Assembly: GCF_022819085.1 (NCBI RefSeq)
Contig: NZ_JALHAG010000001.1
Span: forward strand, 1,323,395 to 1,387,394
Direction of reading: 5' to 3'
DNA: 64,000 nt
Origin: Planococcus ruber
Lineage (GTDB): Bacteria > Bacillota > Bacilli > Bacillales_A > Planococcaceae
Each line of letters starts with the position of its first letter. Position 1 is the first letter of the stretch. The translations under genes and the position numbers were made by a program. Shown here piece by piece: positions 25,154 through 33,574 of this stretch. Below the pieces are notes generated by a model. The model was not told the origin of the DNA, ran no database searches, and was given only the letters and a program-made list of their open reading frames with translations.

Positions 25154-25700
25154 TGCCAAAAAGCCCCTTTTTCTTAGTAACTCTCATTATAGGAGGAAAT
25201 CTAAGAGAAGTCATGTGAATTCCTAAATCCATACAATAAAACCAGACGTTGCTTCTTTTAGCTCATGGCTGCCAAACCCCAATGGCTAGGCTATAACCCT
25301 TAGGCAATACAAAATAGGTAAGAATAAAGTCAGTCTGCTCCAACTATTTTTATTAAGAATCTCTTTTCCAATTCGTTTCTAATCGTCCTGCTAAAAAACT
25401 CAAAAATCTCTTCTCCACGCACGGTTTTCGACATAATTTATCCATCTGGGCATGTGAAAATACCTGCATCCTTCCCAATAAAGGAAACAATACCTACGAA
25501 AATTTTCCAAAATAAACCGCAATACCCTTATAACTTCATGTTATACTGAGATAAAGTGAACCGGTGAACAGGAAATTATTTACCACCGCTTAGACCAATC
25601 GGACTTTAACCGCCAGCTGATTCCCGCATCAAAAGAGGGGCTGTCCTGTCATTTAAAGTAAGAACCTACCACATTTACCTTAAAAGGAGTCAAACGGCAC
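25154..25700. other. Divergent intergenic region before ywqC-like gene
   Basis: A 547-bp AT-rich region between divergent operons. No convincing ORF, array unit or RNA gene is visible. A TATACT hexamer at 25542-25547 could be the -10 of the rightward promoter, giving a leader of about 150 nt. That leader contains CAGC...CCC and GGGGCTG segments (about 25614-25646) that can pair loosely. I assign no regulatory class. Confidence 0.4.
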
Positions 25701-26429
25701 ATGGAAGAAACCATCTCGTTACAGGAACTTTTCACCACGTTAAAGAAAAGGCTCGTCTTGATCATCGCTTTGACGGTCATCGCAGTCATCATCGCAGGTG
25801 TTGTCAGCTACACATTGCTGACGCCGATTTACCAGACGTCAACGCAGATTCTCGTCAACCAGGAACAGACGGAAGCATCGCAGCTGACCAATCAGAACAT
25901 CCAAACCGACCTGCAATTGATCAATACATACTCCGTCATTATCAAAAGCCCGGCCATTCTCGATCAAGTGGCCCAGCAGCTGGACCTTGGCTTGTCGGCT
26001 GAACAGCTGAACAGTAAAATCACCGTCAGCAACGCCGAAAACTCACAAGTCGTAAACGTATCGGTTGAAGATGCCGATCCGGCAATTGCCGTAGACATTG
26101 CAAACACGACTGCGGACGTTTTCCAAACTGAAATTCTGGAATTGATGAACGTCGACAACGTATCGATCTTGTCTCCAGCGGTCATGAAAGAGGATCCAAC
26201 ACCGATTAAACCGAATCCGATGCTCAATATGGCCATTGCCGCCGTCATCGGTTTGATGCTTGGCGTCGGGCTCGCTTTCTTGCTTGAATACTTGGATACG
26301 ACGATCAAAAGCGATCAGGACATTGAGGACGTACTCGGGATCCCGGTGCTTGGCATGATTTCACCAATTGAAGAAAAAACCGATCTGCAGGAAGCTGCTA
26401 AAACATCATCGAAGAGAAGGGGAGCGTAA
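25701..26429 (+). CDS. ywqC: Wzz/YwqC-type chain-length determinant and kinase modulator
   Basis: A 242-residue membrane protein with AAAAGGAG ahead of the ATG. Two transmembrane helices (about residues 18-38 and 175-195) enclose an extracytoplasmic domain. The Pro-rich segment before the second helix (KEDPTPIKPNPMLNMAIA) is the Wzz signature. A short cytoplasmic tail (EDVLGIPVLGMISPIEEK) matches the activator region that docks on the BY-kinase. In Firmicutes this modulator and the kinase are separate proteins, as here: the kinase gene begins 4 nt after this stop. It controls polymer length and activates tyrosine autophosphorylation in YwqC/CapA systems. Confidence 0.92.
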   Translation: MEETISLQELFTTLKKRLVLIIALTVIAVIIAGVVSYTLLTPIYQTSTQILVNQEQTEASQLTNQNIQTDLQLINTYSVIIKSPAILDQVAQQLDLGLSAEQLNSKITVSNAENSQVVNVSVEDADPAIAVDIANTTADVFQTEILELMNVDNVSILSPAVMKEDPTPIKPNPMLNMAIAAVIGLMLGVGLAFLLEYLDTTIKSDQDIEDVLGIPVLGMISPIEEKTDLQEAAKTSSKRRGA

Positions 26430-26433
26430 ACAG

Positions 26434-27138
26434 ATGGCAAAGAAGAGAAAGAATGCAATGCAGGAAACTGCGCGTAAAGTAATCTCGTTTACAAATCCCC
26501 GCTCATACGTTGCGGAACAATTCCGGACACTCCGGACGAACATCAATTTCTCGTCGCCGGATGCCGATATCCGGTCGCTGCTTGTGACATCAGCAGCGCC
26601 GTCTGAAGGGAAATCGACCGCTTCGGCGAACCTTGCTGTGGTGTTCGCACAAGAAGGGAAGCGCGTCTTATTGGTCGATGCCGATATGCGGAAACCGACG
26701 ACGCATTACACGTTCCATATGGGGAACACGCAAGGCTTGTCATCTGTCTTAACCCGCCAAATCGAAGCGGAAGCGGCGATCCGGGAAACCGATATCGAAC
26801 GCCTCGACTTATTGACGTGCGGACCGATTCCGCCAAACCCGGCGGAGCTTTTGGCATCCAAATCAATGGACGCGTTGATTGAACAATTAAAAGAAACGTA
26901 TGACATCATCATTTTCGATGCGCCTCCGGTTCTTTCCGTAACCGATGGCCAGATCCTTGCCAGCAAATGCGAAGGTACAATCCTCGTCGTCAACTCCGGC
27001 ACAACGGAAAAAGAAATGGCCCTAAAAGCGAAAGAAGCGATTGCTTCATCCAATAGCCGCCTGATCGGCGCCGTTTTAAATAACTTCATTTTGCCGAAAG
27101 ACAATTACTATTACCAATACTACGGAGCTGAAAAGTAA
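26434..27138 (+). CDS. ywqD: Bacterial tyrosine kinase (YwqD/CapB-like)
   Basis: A 234-residue cytoplasmic BY-kinase. The ATG at 26434 follows AAGGGGAG by 9 nt; the longer frame overlaps ywqC and is not used. Walker A is APSEGKST (Lys60), Walker A' is VLLVDADMRKP, and Walker B is IIIFDAPPVL. The C terminus carries the autophosphorylation cluster DNYYYQYYGAEK with Tyr225, 226, 227, 229 and 230. The family phosphorylates itself and UDP-sugar dehydrogenases, and cycles with the YwqE phosphatase to control polysaccharide export. A UDP-sugar dehydrogenase gene in the next operon is a plausible target. It is cotranscribed with ywqC and closed by a terminator. Confidence 0.94.
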   Translation: MAKKRKNAMQETARKVISFTNPRSYVAEQFRTLRTNINFSSPDADIRSLLVTSAAPSEGKSTASANLAVVFAQEGKRVLLVDADMRKPTTHYTFHMGNTQGLSSVLTRQIEAEAAIRETDIERLDLLTCGPIPPNPAELLASKSMDALIEQLKETYDIIIFDAPPVLSVTDGQILASKCEGTILVVNSGTTEKEMALKAKEAIASSNSRLIGAVLNNFILPKDNYYYQYYGAEK

Positions 27139-27166
27139 AAAGGGCTTCCCTTTTTGCTTTTTTCTA
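27136..27166 (+). terminator. Intrinsic terminator after the kinase gene
   Basis: AAAAAGGG-CTT-CCCTTTTT followed by GCTTTTTT. It overlaps the kinase stop codon and separates the kinase pair from the long polysaccharide operon. Confidence 0.78.
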
Positions 27167-27469
27167 TGCCTAAACGAGCTCGGAAAAAGGCCTATAAACG
27201 GATTTTCCGGTTTTAGACCCCTAGACCCATTCCTCAGGACTATTCATACATAAGCTGTTGAAATAAAAACGAAACGTATTCTTTTTCGGGAACTAAGGAT
27301 TACGTATTCATGAATTTGTAGGAATTGTAAGTTATCTTAGAAATTAATAACAGAAAAAGTAAGAATTTGTGTTTGAAATGTATTCTTTTCCAAATACTAG
27401 TATGCTAAAATAGATGTATAGTCTAATTGCCTAGATCTAAAGTACTTAAAATGGAAAGGAGTGAATAGC
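27167..27469. other. Leader region of the polysaccharide operon
   Basis: About 300 bp without a gene. It becomes very AT-rich towards the operon. I see promoter-like AT tracts but no clearly spaced pair of hexamers, and no array unit. The operon promoter must lie here because a terminator stands at its left end. Confidence 0.4.
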
Positions 27470-29308
27470 GTGTCTTTGAAAAACCGAGTATCCCTGTTGG
27501 TATTGCTGGATTCCTTAATTGTTTTCTTCTCCATCTTTATCGGTTATTTCTTGCTTCATCCATGGACCAACCCCTTTGACAGCGTCTTCTTGCTGGCGAG
27601 CGCTACGACGATCTTTGCCGCGCACCACGCATTTGCGATGTATTACGGGCTCTACCGGAAAATTTGGGAATACGCATCGATCGGCGAACTGACGTCGATC
27701 TTTAAGGCGGTGACTTTCTCCGTCATCGCGGTCGGTCTGGTCCAATACTTTGTGCGGGGAGATGTGCTGCTTCGGGCGCTGGCCATTACGTGGATGCTGC
27801 ACCTCTTATTAATCGGAGGATCCAGGCTTTCCTGGCGTCTGCTCCGGGATATGTTCCTCGGCCACCGTCAAAACGACCAAAAACGCACGATGATCGTCGG
27901 AGCGGGAAGAGCCGGCACGTTAGTTGCCCGCCAGCTCATCAACAACCCGGAAAAAGGCTTGATGCCGATTGCCTTCGTAGACGATGACATCAAAAAGCAA
28001 GGATTGGAAATTTACGGCGTGCGGGTCGTCGGCGGCACCGATGCCATAGCCGATATTGCCAAAGACAACAAAATCGAACAAATCGTCTTCGCGATTCCTT
28101 CACTCCCAAAACCAGAAACCGCAGAAATCATTTCCCAGTGCGTCGACACCGGCATCAAAACCCAAATCATTCCGCTCATCGAAGACTTGATGACTGGAAA
28201 GCTCTCCGTTACCGACATGCAAGACGTCAAAATCGAAGACTTGCTGGGACGCGACGAAGTGAAATTGGATATGAATAAAATCCAGGGGCAGCTGACAGGG
28301 AAGACCGTCCTCGTCACAGGTGCAGGCGGTTCGATCGGTTCTGAAATCTGCCGCCAGATCTCACGCTTTACACCGGAGAAGCTCTTGCTTCTCGGCCACG
28401 GCGAAAACTCGATTTACCTGATCGACATGGAACTGCGCAATTCGATCGACTGCGATACCGAAATCATTCCGATCATTGCAGACGTCCAGGACCGTGAACG
28501 CATGATCCAGATCATGATGGACTACGAGCCGGATGTCGTCTACCACGCAGCAGCGCATAAGCATGTTCCATTAATGGAAGGAAATCCGATGGAAGCTGTG
28601 AAGAATAACATCTTCGGTACGAAAAACGTAGCGGATGCCGCGCATTTTGCAGGAGTGAAAAACTTCGTCATGGTGTCAACGGATAAAGCAGTTAATCCTC
28701 CGAATGTAATGGGAGCGACGAAGCGCTTTGCAGAAATGATCGTTCAGAACTTGGCAAAACGCAGTAAGACGAAATTTGCAGCCGTGCGTTTTGGAAATGT
28801 ACTCGGTTCACGCGGATCGGTAATTCCATTATTTAAGAAGCAAATTGCAGCAGGCGGCCCAATTACCGTTACAGATGAACGAATGACCCGCTATTTCATG
28901 ACAATTCCTGAAGCATCTCGTTTGGTAATTCAGGCAGGTACCTTAGCCGAAGGCGGGGAAGTCTTCGTTCTTGATATGGGAGAGCCTGTGAGAATCGTCG
29001 ACCTTGCCGAAAATTTAATCCGCTTGTCTGGATATGAAAAAGAAGATATCGGCATTAAATTTGCGGGGATTCGTCCAGGCGAGAAGTTATATGAAGAATT
29101 ACTAAATAAAGACGAAATTCAAAACGAGCAAGTATTTCCGAAAATCCATATTGGCAAGGCGAACCCAGTTAGTGAGGGTGAGCTGACAATTTTGTTGGAT
29201 AAGTTATTGGATATGGAGATGGATGTTTTGAAAGATACATTAATTGCTTTAGCAAATCGTAAGAATGTAGGTATAAGCGAAAGCAACTTATTAAAAGCTG
29301 CAAAATAA
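27470..29308 (+). CDS. Membrane UDP-GlcNAc 4,6-dehydratase (CapD/WbpM/PglF type)
   Basis: A 612-residue inner-membrane dehydratase. The GTG at 27470 is preferred (AAAGGAG 8 nt upstream); a GTG 9 nt earlier sits on the ribosome-binding site. Four N-terminal helices are followed by a CoA-binding-like Rossmann domain (VGAGRAGTLVARQL) and the SDR catalytic domain (VLVTGAGGSIGSEICRQ). VSTDKAVNPPNVMGATKR places Met414 where most SDRs have Tyr, with Lys418, the S-M-K arrangement of WbpM and PglF. It converts UDP-GlcNAc to the 4-keto-6-deoxy sugar that the next gene aminates. The first ~390 codons are GC-rich like the chromosome on the left and the rest is AT-rich like the operon downstream, so a recombination junction inside the gene is likely. 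Confidence 0.93.
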   Translation: MSLKNRVSLLVLLDSLIVFFSIFIGYFLLHPWTNPFDSVFLLASATTIFAAHHAFAMYYGLYRKIWEYASIGELTSIFKAVTFSVIAVGLVQYFVRGDVLLRALAITWMLHLLLIGGSRLSWRLLRDMFLGHRQNDQKRTMIVGAGRAGTLVARQLINNPEKGLMPIAFVDDDIKKQGLEIYGVRVVGGTDAIADIAKDNKIEQIVFAIPSLPKPETAEIISQCVDTGIKTQIIPLIEDLMTGKLSVTDMQDVKIEDLLGRDEVKLDMNKIQGQLTGKTVLVTGAGGSIGSEICRQISRFTPEKLLLLGHGENSIYLIDMELRNSIDCDTEIIPIIADVQDRERMIQIMMDYEPDVVYHAAAHKHVPLMEGNPMEAVKNNIFGTKNVADAAHFAGVKNFVMVSTDKAVNPPNVMGATKRFAEMIVQNLAKRSKTKFAAVRFGNVLGSRGSVIPLFKKQIAAGGPITVTDERMTRYFMTIPEASRLVIQAGTLAEGGEVFVLDMGEPVRIVDLAENLIRLSGYEKEDIGIKFAGIRPGEKLYEELLNKDEIQNEQVFPKIHIGKANPVSEGELTILLDKLLDMEMDVLKDTLIALANRKNVGISESNLLKAAK

Positions 29309-29362
29309 ATCATTAAATGCGCAATCGAATGTTGTGGCACATCAGGAAGGAAGCATCAGACA

Positions 29363-30475
29363 ATGGCAGAACGAATTTTCCTCTCATCACCACATATGAG
29401 TGACGAAGGCTATGAACAGCATTATGTAAAAGAAGCTTTTGATACCAACTGGATCGCGCCTCTAGGAACCAATGTAAACGAATTTGAAAATGAATTGGCT
29501 GCTAAAGTCGGTTCCAATGCAGCAGCAGCTCTTTCTTCCGGAACAGCAGCGATTCATCTGGCATTAAAAGCAGCTGGCGTCGGAGAAGAGGACATTGTAT
29601 TCTGTTCAACTCTTACGTTTTCCGCAACGGCCAACCCGATCATTTATCAAAATGCAATTCCCGTTTTTATCGATAGCGACTACGAAACGTGGAATATGTC
29701 ACCCAAAGCATTAGAAGAAGCTTTTGAGAAATATCCGGAAGTAAAAGCGGTGCTCTTAGTCCATCTATATGGCTTATCTGCTGATATGGATAAAATTACA
29801 GCACTTTGCAAAAAATATAATGTTGCTTTGATAGAAGATGCAGCTGAATCTTTAGGTACTTACTATAAAGGCCAGCATACCGGAACTTTTGGAAATTACG
29901 GAATCTTTTCTTTCAACGGAAATAAAATCATCACCACTTCGGGTGGCGGAATGTTAATTTCTAATGATGAAGAACGAATCGCTAAAGCAAGATTCTGGGC
30001 AACGCAGTCGAGAGACCAGGCAAGACACTATCAGCATAGTGAATTGGGCTTTAATTACCGGATGAGCAATGTGGTTGCTGGAATAGGCAGAGGACAGTTA
30101 AAAGTGTTAGATAACCGAGTTGCAAAGAAAAACTACATTTATAATTTTTATAAGAACCACTTGAGTGATCTTGAAGGTGTAGAGTTTATGCCAGATAACA
30201 AATGGGACAAAGCGAACTATTGGTTAAGTGCAATGACTTTAACTGGCAGCATCCGACCGAATGATGTAATGGATGCTCTTGAAAAAGAAAATATTGAATC
30301 GCGTCCAGTTTGGAAGCCGATGCATATGCAGCCTTATTTTGAGAAGTATGATTTTGTAGGAACGAAAGTTTCTGAAGAATTATTCGAGAACGGGGTTTGT
30401 TTACCTAGTGATACGAAGATTACGGATGAGCAGCTAGAGAGAGTTATTAAGATTATTAGAGGGTTGTGGAAATAA
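29363..30475 (+). CDS. DegT/DnrJ/EryC1-family sugar aminotransferase (PglE-like)
   Basis: A 370-residue PLP enzyme. AGGAAGGAAG precedes the ATG. SSGTAAIHLALKAAG near the N terminus binds the PLP phosphate, EDAAESLG supplies the pyridine-binding Asp, and FSFNGNKIITTSGGG holds the Schiff-base Lys in the NGNK motif of C-4 aminotransferases. Placed directly after the 4,6-dehydratase and before a PglC-type transferase, it most likely makes UDP-4-amino-4,6-dideoxy-GlcNAc, the bacillosamine precursor. PglE is the closest functional analogue I can name. A second, different DegT-family gene lies at 37.8 kb and serves another sugar. Confidence 0.9.
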   Translation: MAERIFLSSPHMSDEGYEQHYVKEAFDTNWIAPLGTNVNEFENELAAKVGSNAAAALSSGTAAIHLALKAAGVGEEDIVFCSTLTFSATANPIIYQNAIPVFIDSDYETWNMSPKALEEAFEKYPEVKAVLLVHLYGLSADMDKITALCKKYNVALIEDAAESLGTYYKGQHTGTFGNYGIFSFNGNKIITTSGGGMLISNDEERIAKARFWATQSRDQARHYQHSELGFNYRMSNVVAGIGRGQLKVLDNRVAKKNYIYNFYKNHLSDLEGVEFMPDNKWDKANYWLSAMTLTGSIRPNDVMDALEKENIESRPVWKPMHMQPYFEKYDFVGTKVSEELFENGVCLPSDTKITDEQLERVIKIIRGLWK

Positions 30476-30478
30476 ACT

Positions 30479-31096
30479 GTGAGAAATTTAAACCTATTTA
30501 TAAAAAGAACAATAGATTTCATAGGTAGTTTAATAGGAGTAATTATCATATCACCAGTTTTAATTCTAATTGCTATTGCTATTAAAGTGACTTCCAAAGG
30601 ACCTGTATTTTTTAAACAGGAGAGATTGGGTCGTAATGGTCAAGTCTTTAAAATCTTGAAGTTCAGAACAATGGTTTTGAATGCAGAAAAATTAGGGACT
30701 GGTTTATTTGTCAAAACAGAGACTGATAACCGCATTACTAAAATAGGCAAAATATTACGAGCTACTAGTTTAGATGAACTTCCTCAACTGTGGAATGTAG
30801 TTATTGGTGAAATGAGTTTAGTAGGACCGAGACCTCCAGTTCCTCATCATCCATATTGTTTTGAAGAGTACAATGATTTTCAAAGAAAAAGATTTAATAT
30901 GAGACCAGGTATTACCGGGTTAACTCAAGTCACAGTTAGAAATTCTGTTCCGTGGGATGAAAGAATTCCTGTAGATGTCGAATATGTAGAGAAGTTTAAT
31001 ATATGGATAGATATCAAAATTTTGTTTAATACGTTTTTAAAAATATTCAAAAGTGAAAGTATCTATACGCATAGTAATGAAAAAAAATCATCCTAA
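30479..31096 (+). CDS. Initiating sugar-1-phosphate transferase (PglC-like)
   Basis: A 205-residue monotopic phosphoglycosyl transferase, start GTG at 30479, three bases after the aminotransferase stop. The N-terminal re-entrant membrane helix (LIGVIIISPVLILIAIAIKV) is followed by FFKQERLGRNGQVFKILKFRTM, by TSLDELPQLWNVVIGEMSLVGPRPP, and by the RPGITGLTQV motif. It moves a sugar-1-phosphate, probably the diacylated bacillosamine-like unit, onto undecaprenyl phosphate to start the repeat unit. The length matches the small PglC type rather than the long WbaP type. Together with the two preceding genes it forms the PglF-PglE-PglC order. Confidence 0.92.
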   Translation: MRNLNLFIKRTIDFIGSLIGVIIISPVLILIAIAIKVTSKGPVFFKQERLGRNGQVFKILKFRTMVLNAEKLGTGLFVKTETDNRITKIGKILRATSLDELPQLWNVVIGEMSLVGPRPPVPHHPYCFEEYNDFQRKRFNMRPGITGLTQVTVRNSVPWDERIPVDVEYVEKFNIWIDIKILFNTFLKIFKSESIYTHSNEKKSS

Positions 31097-31113
31097 ACTA
31101 ACGGAGGTGTAGT

Positions 31114-31623
31114 ATGACTATTTCTTTAAGAAAATTTCAAGAAGAAGATGTGCCTTATAAAGTTCAATGGATTAATGACGATCGAAATAATAAATACTTA
31201 CATTATGATTTACCATTAGAAGAAGGTAAAACTCTAGCTTGGTTCAAAACACTTAAAGAAAGAAACGATAGAGTCGATTATACAATTACCTACCACGGAC
31301 AACCTGCAGGTTTAATCGGTTTATTGAATATAGATTATAACAATAAGAAGGGAGAATACTATATTTGCTTAGGTGGCGAAGAATTTAAAGGAAAAGGTAT
31401 TGCCAGCAAAGCAACTGAACTTCTAATAGAAAAAAGTTATAAAGAGTTAGGTTTGCAAAAAATATATTTATATACAGAAATAGAAAACAATTCAGCCCAA
31501 AAATTATTCGAGAAGATAGGATTTCAGAAAGAAGGCTTGCTTAAGAATGATTTAATCCACAATGGAGAAAAAATCGATAGATTTGTCTACGGGTTAAATA
31601 TTGAAGAATTTACTACTAAATAA
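31114..31623 (+). CDS. GNAT-family N-acetyltransferase
   Basis: A 169-residue enzyme with ACGGAGGTG before the ATG. It has the RimJ/RimL-like layout: LRKFQEEDVPYKVQWIND at the N terminus, GEYYICLGGEEFKGKGIASKA (the GNAT motif A that binds acetyl-CoA pyrophosphate), and NNSAQKLFEKIGFQKEG near the C terminus. In bacillosamine-type pathways the 4-amino group is acylated at this stage. PglD does this with a hexapeptide fold; GNAT enzymes such as PseH act on related 4-amino sugars. I infer acylation of the 4-amino sugar made upstream. Confidence 0.85.
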   Translation: MTISLRKFQEEDVPYKVQWINDDRNNKYLHYDLPLEEGKTLAWFKTLKERNDRVDYTITYHGQPAGLIGLLNIDYNNKKGEYYICLGGEEFKGKGIASKATELLIEKSYKELGLQKIYLYTEIENNSAQKLFEKIGFQKEGLLKNDLIHNGEKIDRFVYGLNIEEFTTK

Positions 31624-31638
31624 TGGACGTGAACTGAA

Positions 31639-32583
31639 TTGTATACAGATACAAACCACAATACACCAATCCATAGCCTGAGCTTACAATTAAATGAAAA
31701 TAAATTTTATATTAAAAGAGACGACCTTCTGCCTGTATCTTTTGGTGGAAATAAAGCGCGGAAAGCAATTCTGTTCTTTAATGATATAGAAAATAAGAAT
31801 GCTGGATGTATTGTAACTTATGGCAGCAGCAGTTCAAATCATTGTAGAATCATAGCGAATATTGCCGTTGCTAAAAATATGCCATGTTATATAATTTCTC
31901 CCAGTGAAACTAATGTGACAACAACGAACAGTAAAATAATTGGGGTATTAAATGCAGTAGTAATAGAGTGTCCCATAGATGAGGTAAGCCAAACGATAGA
32001 GTTACAATTATCAGCACTTAAAGAGAATGGTCTCCGGCCATATTTTATTCCAGGTGGTGGTCACGGGAATATTGGTACACAGTCCTATGTTGATGCTTTT
32101 AAAGAGATTTTGAATTACGAGGCTTCGAAAGGTGAATTTTTTGATTACATTTTTCATCCATCGGGGACGGGTACTACACAAGCTGGATTGATTTGCGGAA
32201 ATTTGTTGAATGCATGTGAAAGAAAAATTATAGGAATCAGTATTGCTAGAAAAATGCCTTATGGCAGTCGAGTAGTACTAGATAGCGCGAACTCATATTT
32301 AAAAAGTATTGATGAAAATCCAATTGAGAATGAAAAAATTGATTTTGTAGATGATTATATTCTTAATGGATATGGGGCTTATAACAAGGACATTCTAAAA
32401 ACTATAAAAGAGGTTTTAATTCTAGATGGAGTACCAATGGATCCTACTTATACTGGTAAGGCATTCTGGGGGATGAAAGAATTTATTATTAACAATGAGA
32501 TAAAAAATAAAAAGATATTATTTATACATACTGGCGGGACTCCGCTTTTTTTTGATGGTTTGGAGGAATTAATGAATGACTGA
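31639..32583 (+). CDS. PLP-dependent enzyme, ACC deaminase/D-cysteine desulfhydrase family
   Basis: A 314-residue fold-type II PLP enzyme; the best available start is TTG at 31639 with a weak ribosome-binding site. The substrate region reads FYIKRDDLLPVSFGGNKARKAI, where the Lys of GGNK forms the Schiff base. SSSSNHCRIIANIA is the Ser/Asn substrate loop, and HPSGTGTTQAGL binds the PLP phosphate. Family members deaminate or eliminate small amino acids (1-aminocyclopropane-1-carboxylate, D-cysteine) or interconvert isomers. In this operon it overlaps an ATP-grasp gene by 8 bp. I infer that it makes or edits an amino acid or hydroxy acid that the ligase then joins to an amino sugar. The substrate is unknown. 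Confidence 0.85.
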   Translation: MYTDTNHNTPIHSLSLQLNENKFYIKRDDLLPVSFGGNKARKAILFFNDIENKNAGCIVTYGSSSSNHCRIIANIAVAKNMPCYIISPSETNVTTTNSKIIGVLNAVVIECPIDEVSQTIELQLSALKENGLRPYFIPGGGHGNIGTQSYVDAFKEILNYEASKGEFFDYIFHPSGTGTTQAGLICGNLLNACERKIIGISIARKMPYGSRVVLDSANSYLKSIDENPIENEKIDFVDDYILNGYGAYNKDILKTIKEVLILDGVPMDPTYTGKAFWGMKEFIINNEIKNKKILFIHTGGTPLFFDGLEELMND

Positions 32584-33550
32584 TGATTTGAATGTTTTAA
32601 TATTAAGTTGTGGAACGAGAAACAAAATAGTGCAATATTTTAAAAGTGAATTAGCTGGCAAAGGAATGGTTATGGCTACAGACTGTAGCATTTTAGCACC
32701 AGCGCTGTATGAAGCTGATAAATATTTTATTGTTCCAAGAATGAACGAGGATGGATATTTAGAACATATATTAAAAATTTGTAGAGACAATAAGATAAAA
32801 GCAGTATTATCTTTGATTGATCCAGAATTGAGTTTGCTCGCCGAAAATAAGCAAGCATTTTTAGATATCGGAACTCTTCCAATTGTTTCAAATCTTAATA
32901 TAGTTGAGATGTCTTTTGATAAATATAAGATGTTTGAATTTATGATCCAAAATGGCTTTTCAACTGTTCAAAGCTATATAGATGAAGAGCAGTTTTATGA
33001 TTGTTTAGAGAAAGGAGAAATCTCCTTTCCTGTATTTGTTAAACCTGTAAAAGGGAGCGCAAGTCTTAATATTAACAAAGTAACAACAAAGCAAGAGATA
33101 AAGACATTATATAGCCAGTTTGATAACTTGATGATACAAGAATATATGAATGGATCAGAACTTGGTGCAGATGTTTACATCGATATGCTTTCAGAAGAAC
33201 CCGTATCTATATTTATAAAAGAGAAACTTAAGATGAGAGCAGGAGAAACAGATAAATCAGTATCGTATAAGGATGAAAAACTTTTTGAACTAATAAGATC
33301 CTTTGTACTTAAAGCTGGTTTCAAAGGAATAATTGATATTGATATTTTTAAAGTAAATGATGAATATTATATTTCTGAAGTAAATCCAAGATTTGGTGGA
33401 GGGTTTCCTCATGCTTATGAGTGTGGAGTTAATGTTCCTAAAATGATTATTAATAATGTTAAGGGATATAAGAACTCTAATACTATTGGCAATTACGAAG
33501 ATGAGGTTTATATGATGAAGTTTAATGAAGTCAAGATATTAAAAAAGTAG
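32576..33550 (+). CDS. ATP-grasp ligase (carbamoyl-phosphate-synthase-like)
   Basis: A 324-residue ATP-grasp enzyme whose ATG overlaps the PLP-enzyme stop by 8 bp. The N-terminal pre-ATP-grasp domain (DLNVLILSCGTRNKIVQYFK) is followed by FPVFVKPVKGSASLNINKV (ATP-binding Lys and glycine-type loop), MIQEYMNGSELGADVYID, and DIDIFKVNDEYYISEVNPRFGGGFP with the Glu and Asn metal ligands. Such enzymes form amide bonds from a carboxylate and an amine. In Neisseria PglB2, an ATP-grasp domain adds a glyceryl group to a bacillosamine-type sugar in place of an acetyl group, which is the closest precedent I know. Coupling to the PLP gene suggests an amino-acyl sugar decoration. Confidence 0.87.
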   Translation: MTDDLNVLILSCGTRNKIVQYFKSELAGKGMVMATDCSILAPALYEADKYFIVPRMNEDGYLEHILKICRDNKIKAVLSLIDPELSLLAENKQAFLDIGTLPIVSNLNIVEMSFDKYKMFEFMIQNGFSTVQSYIDEEQFYDCLEKGEISFPVFVKPVKGSASLNINKVTTKQEIKTLYSQFDNLMIQEYMNGSELGADVYIDMLSEEPVSIFIKEKLKMRAGETDKSVSYKDEKLFELIRSFVLKAGFKGIIDIDIFKVNDEYYISEVNPRFGGGFPHAYECGVNVPKMIINNVKGYKNSNTIGNYEDEVYMMKFNEVKILKK

Positions 33551-33574
33551 TTAATGAGTTAGGAGTATAAATTA

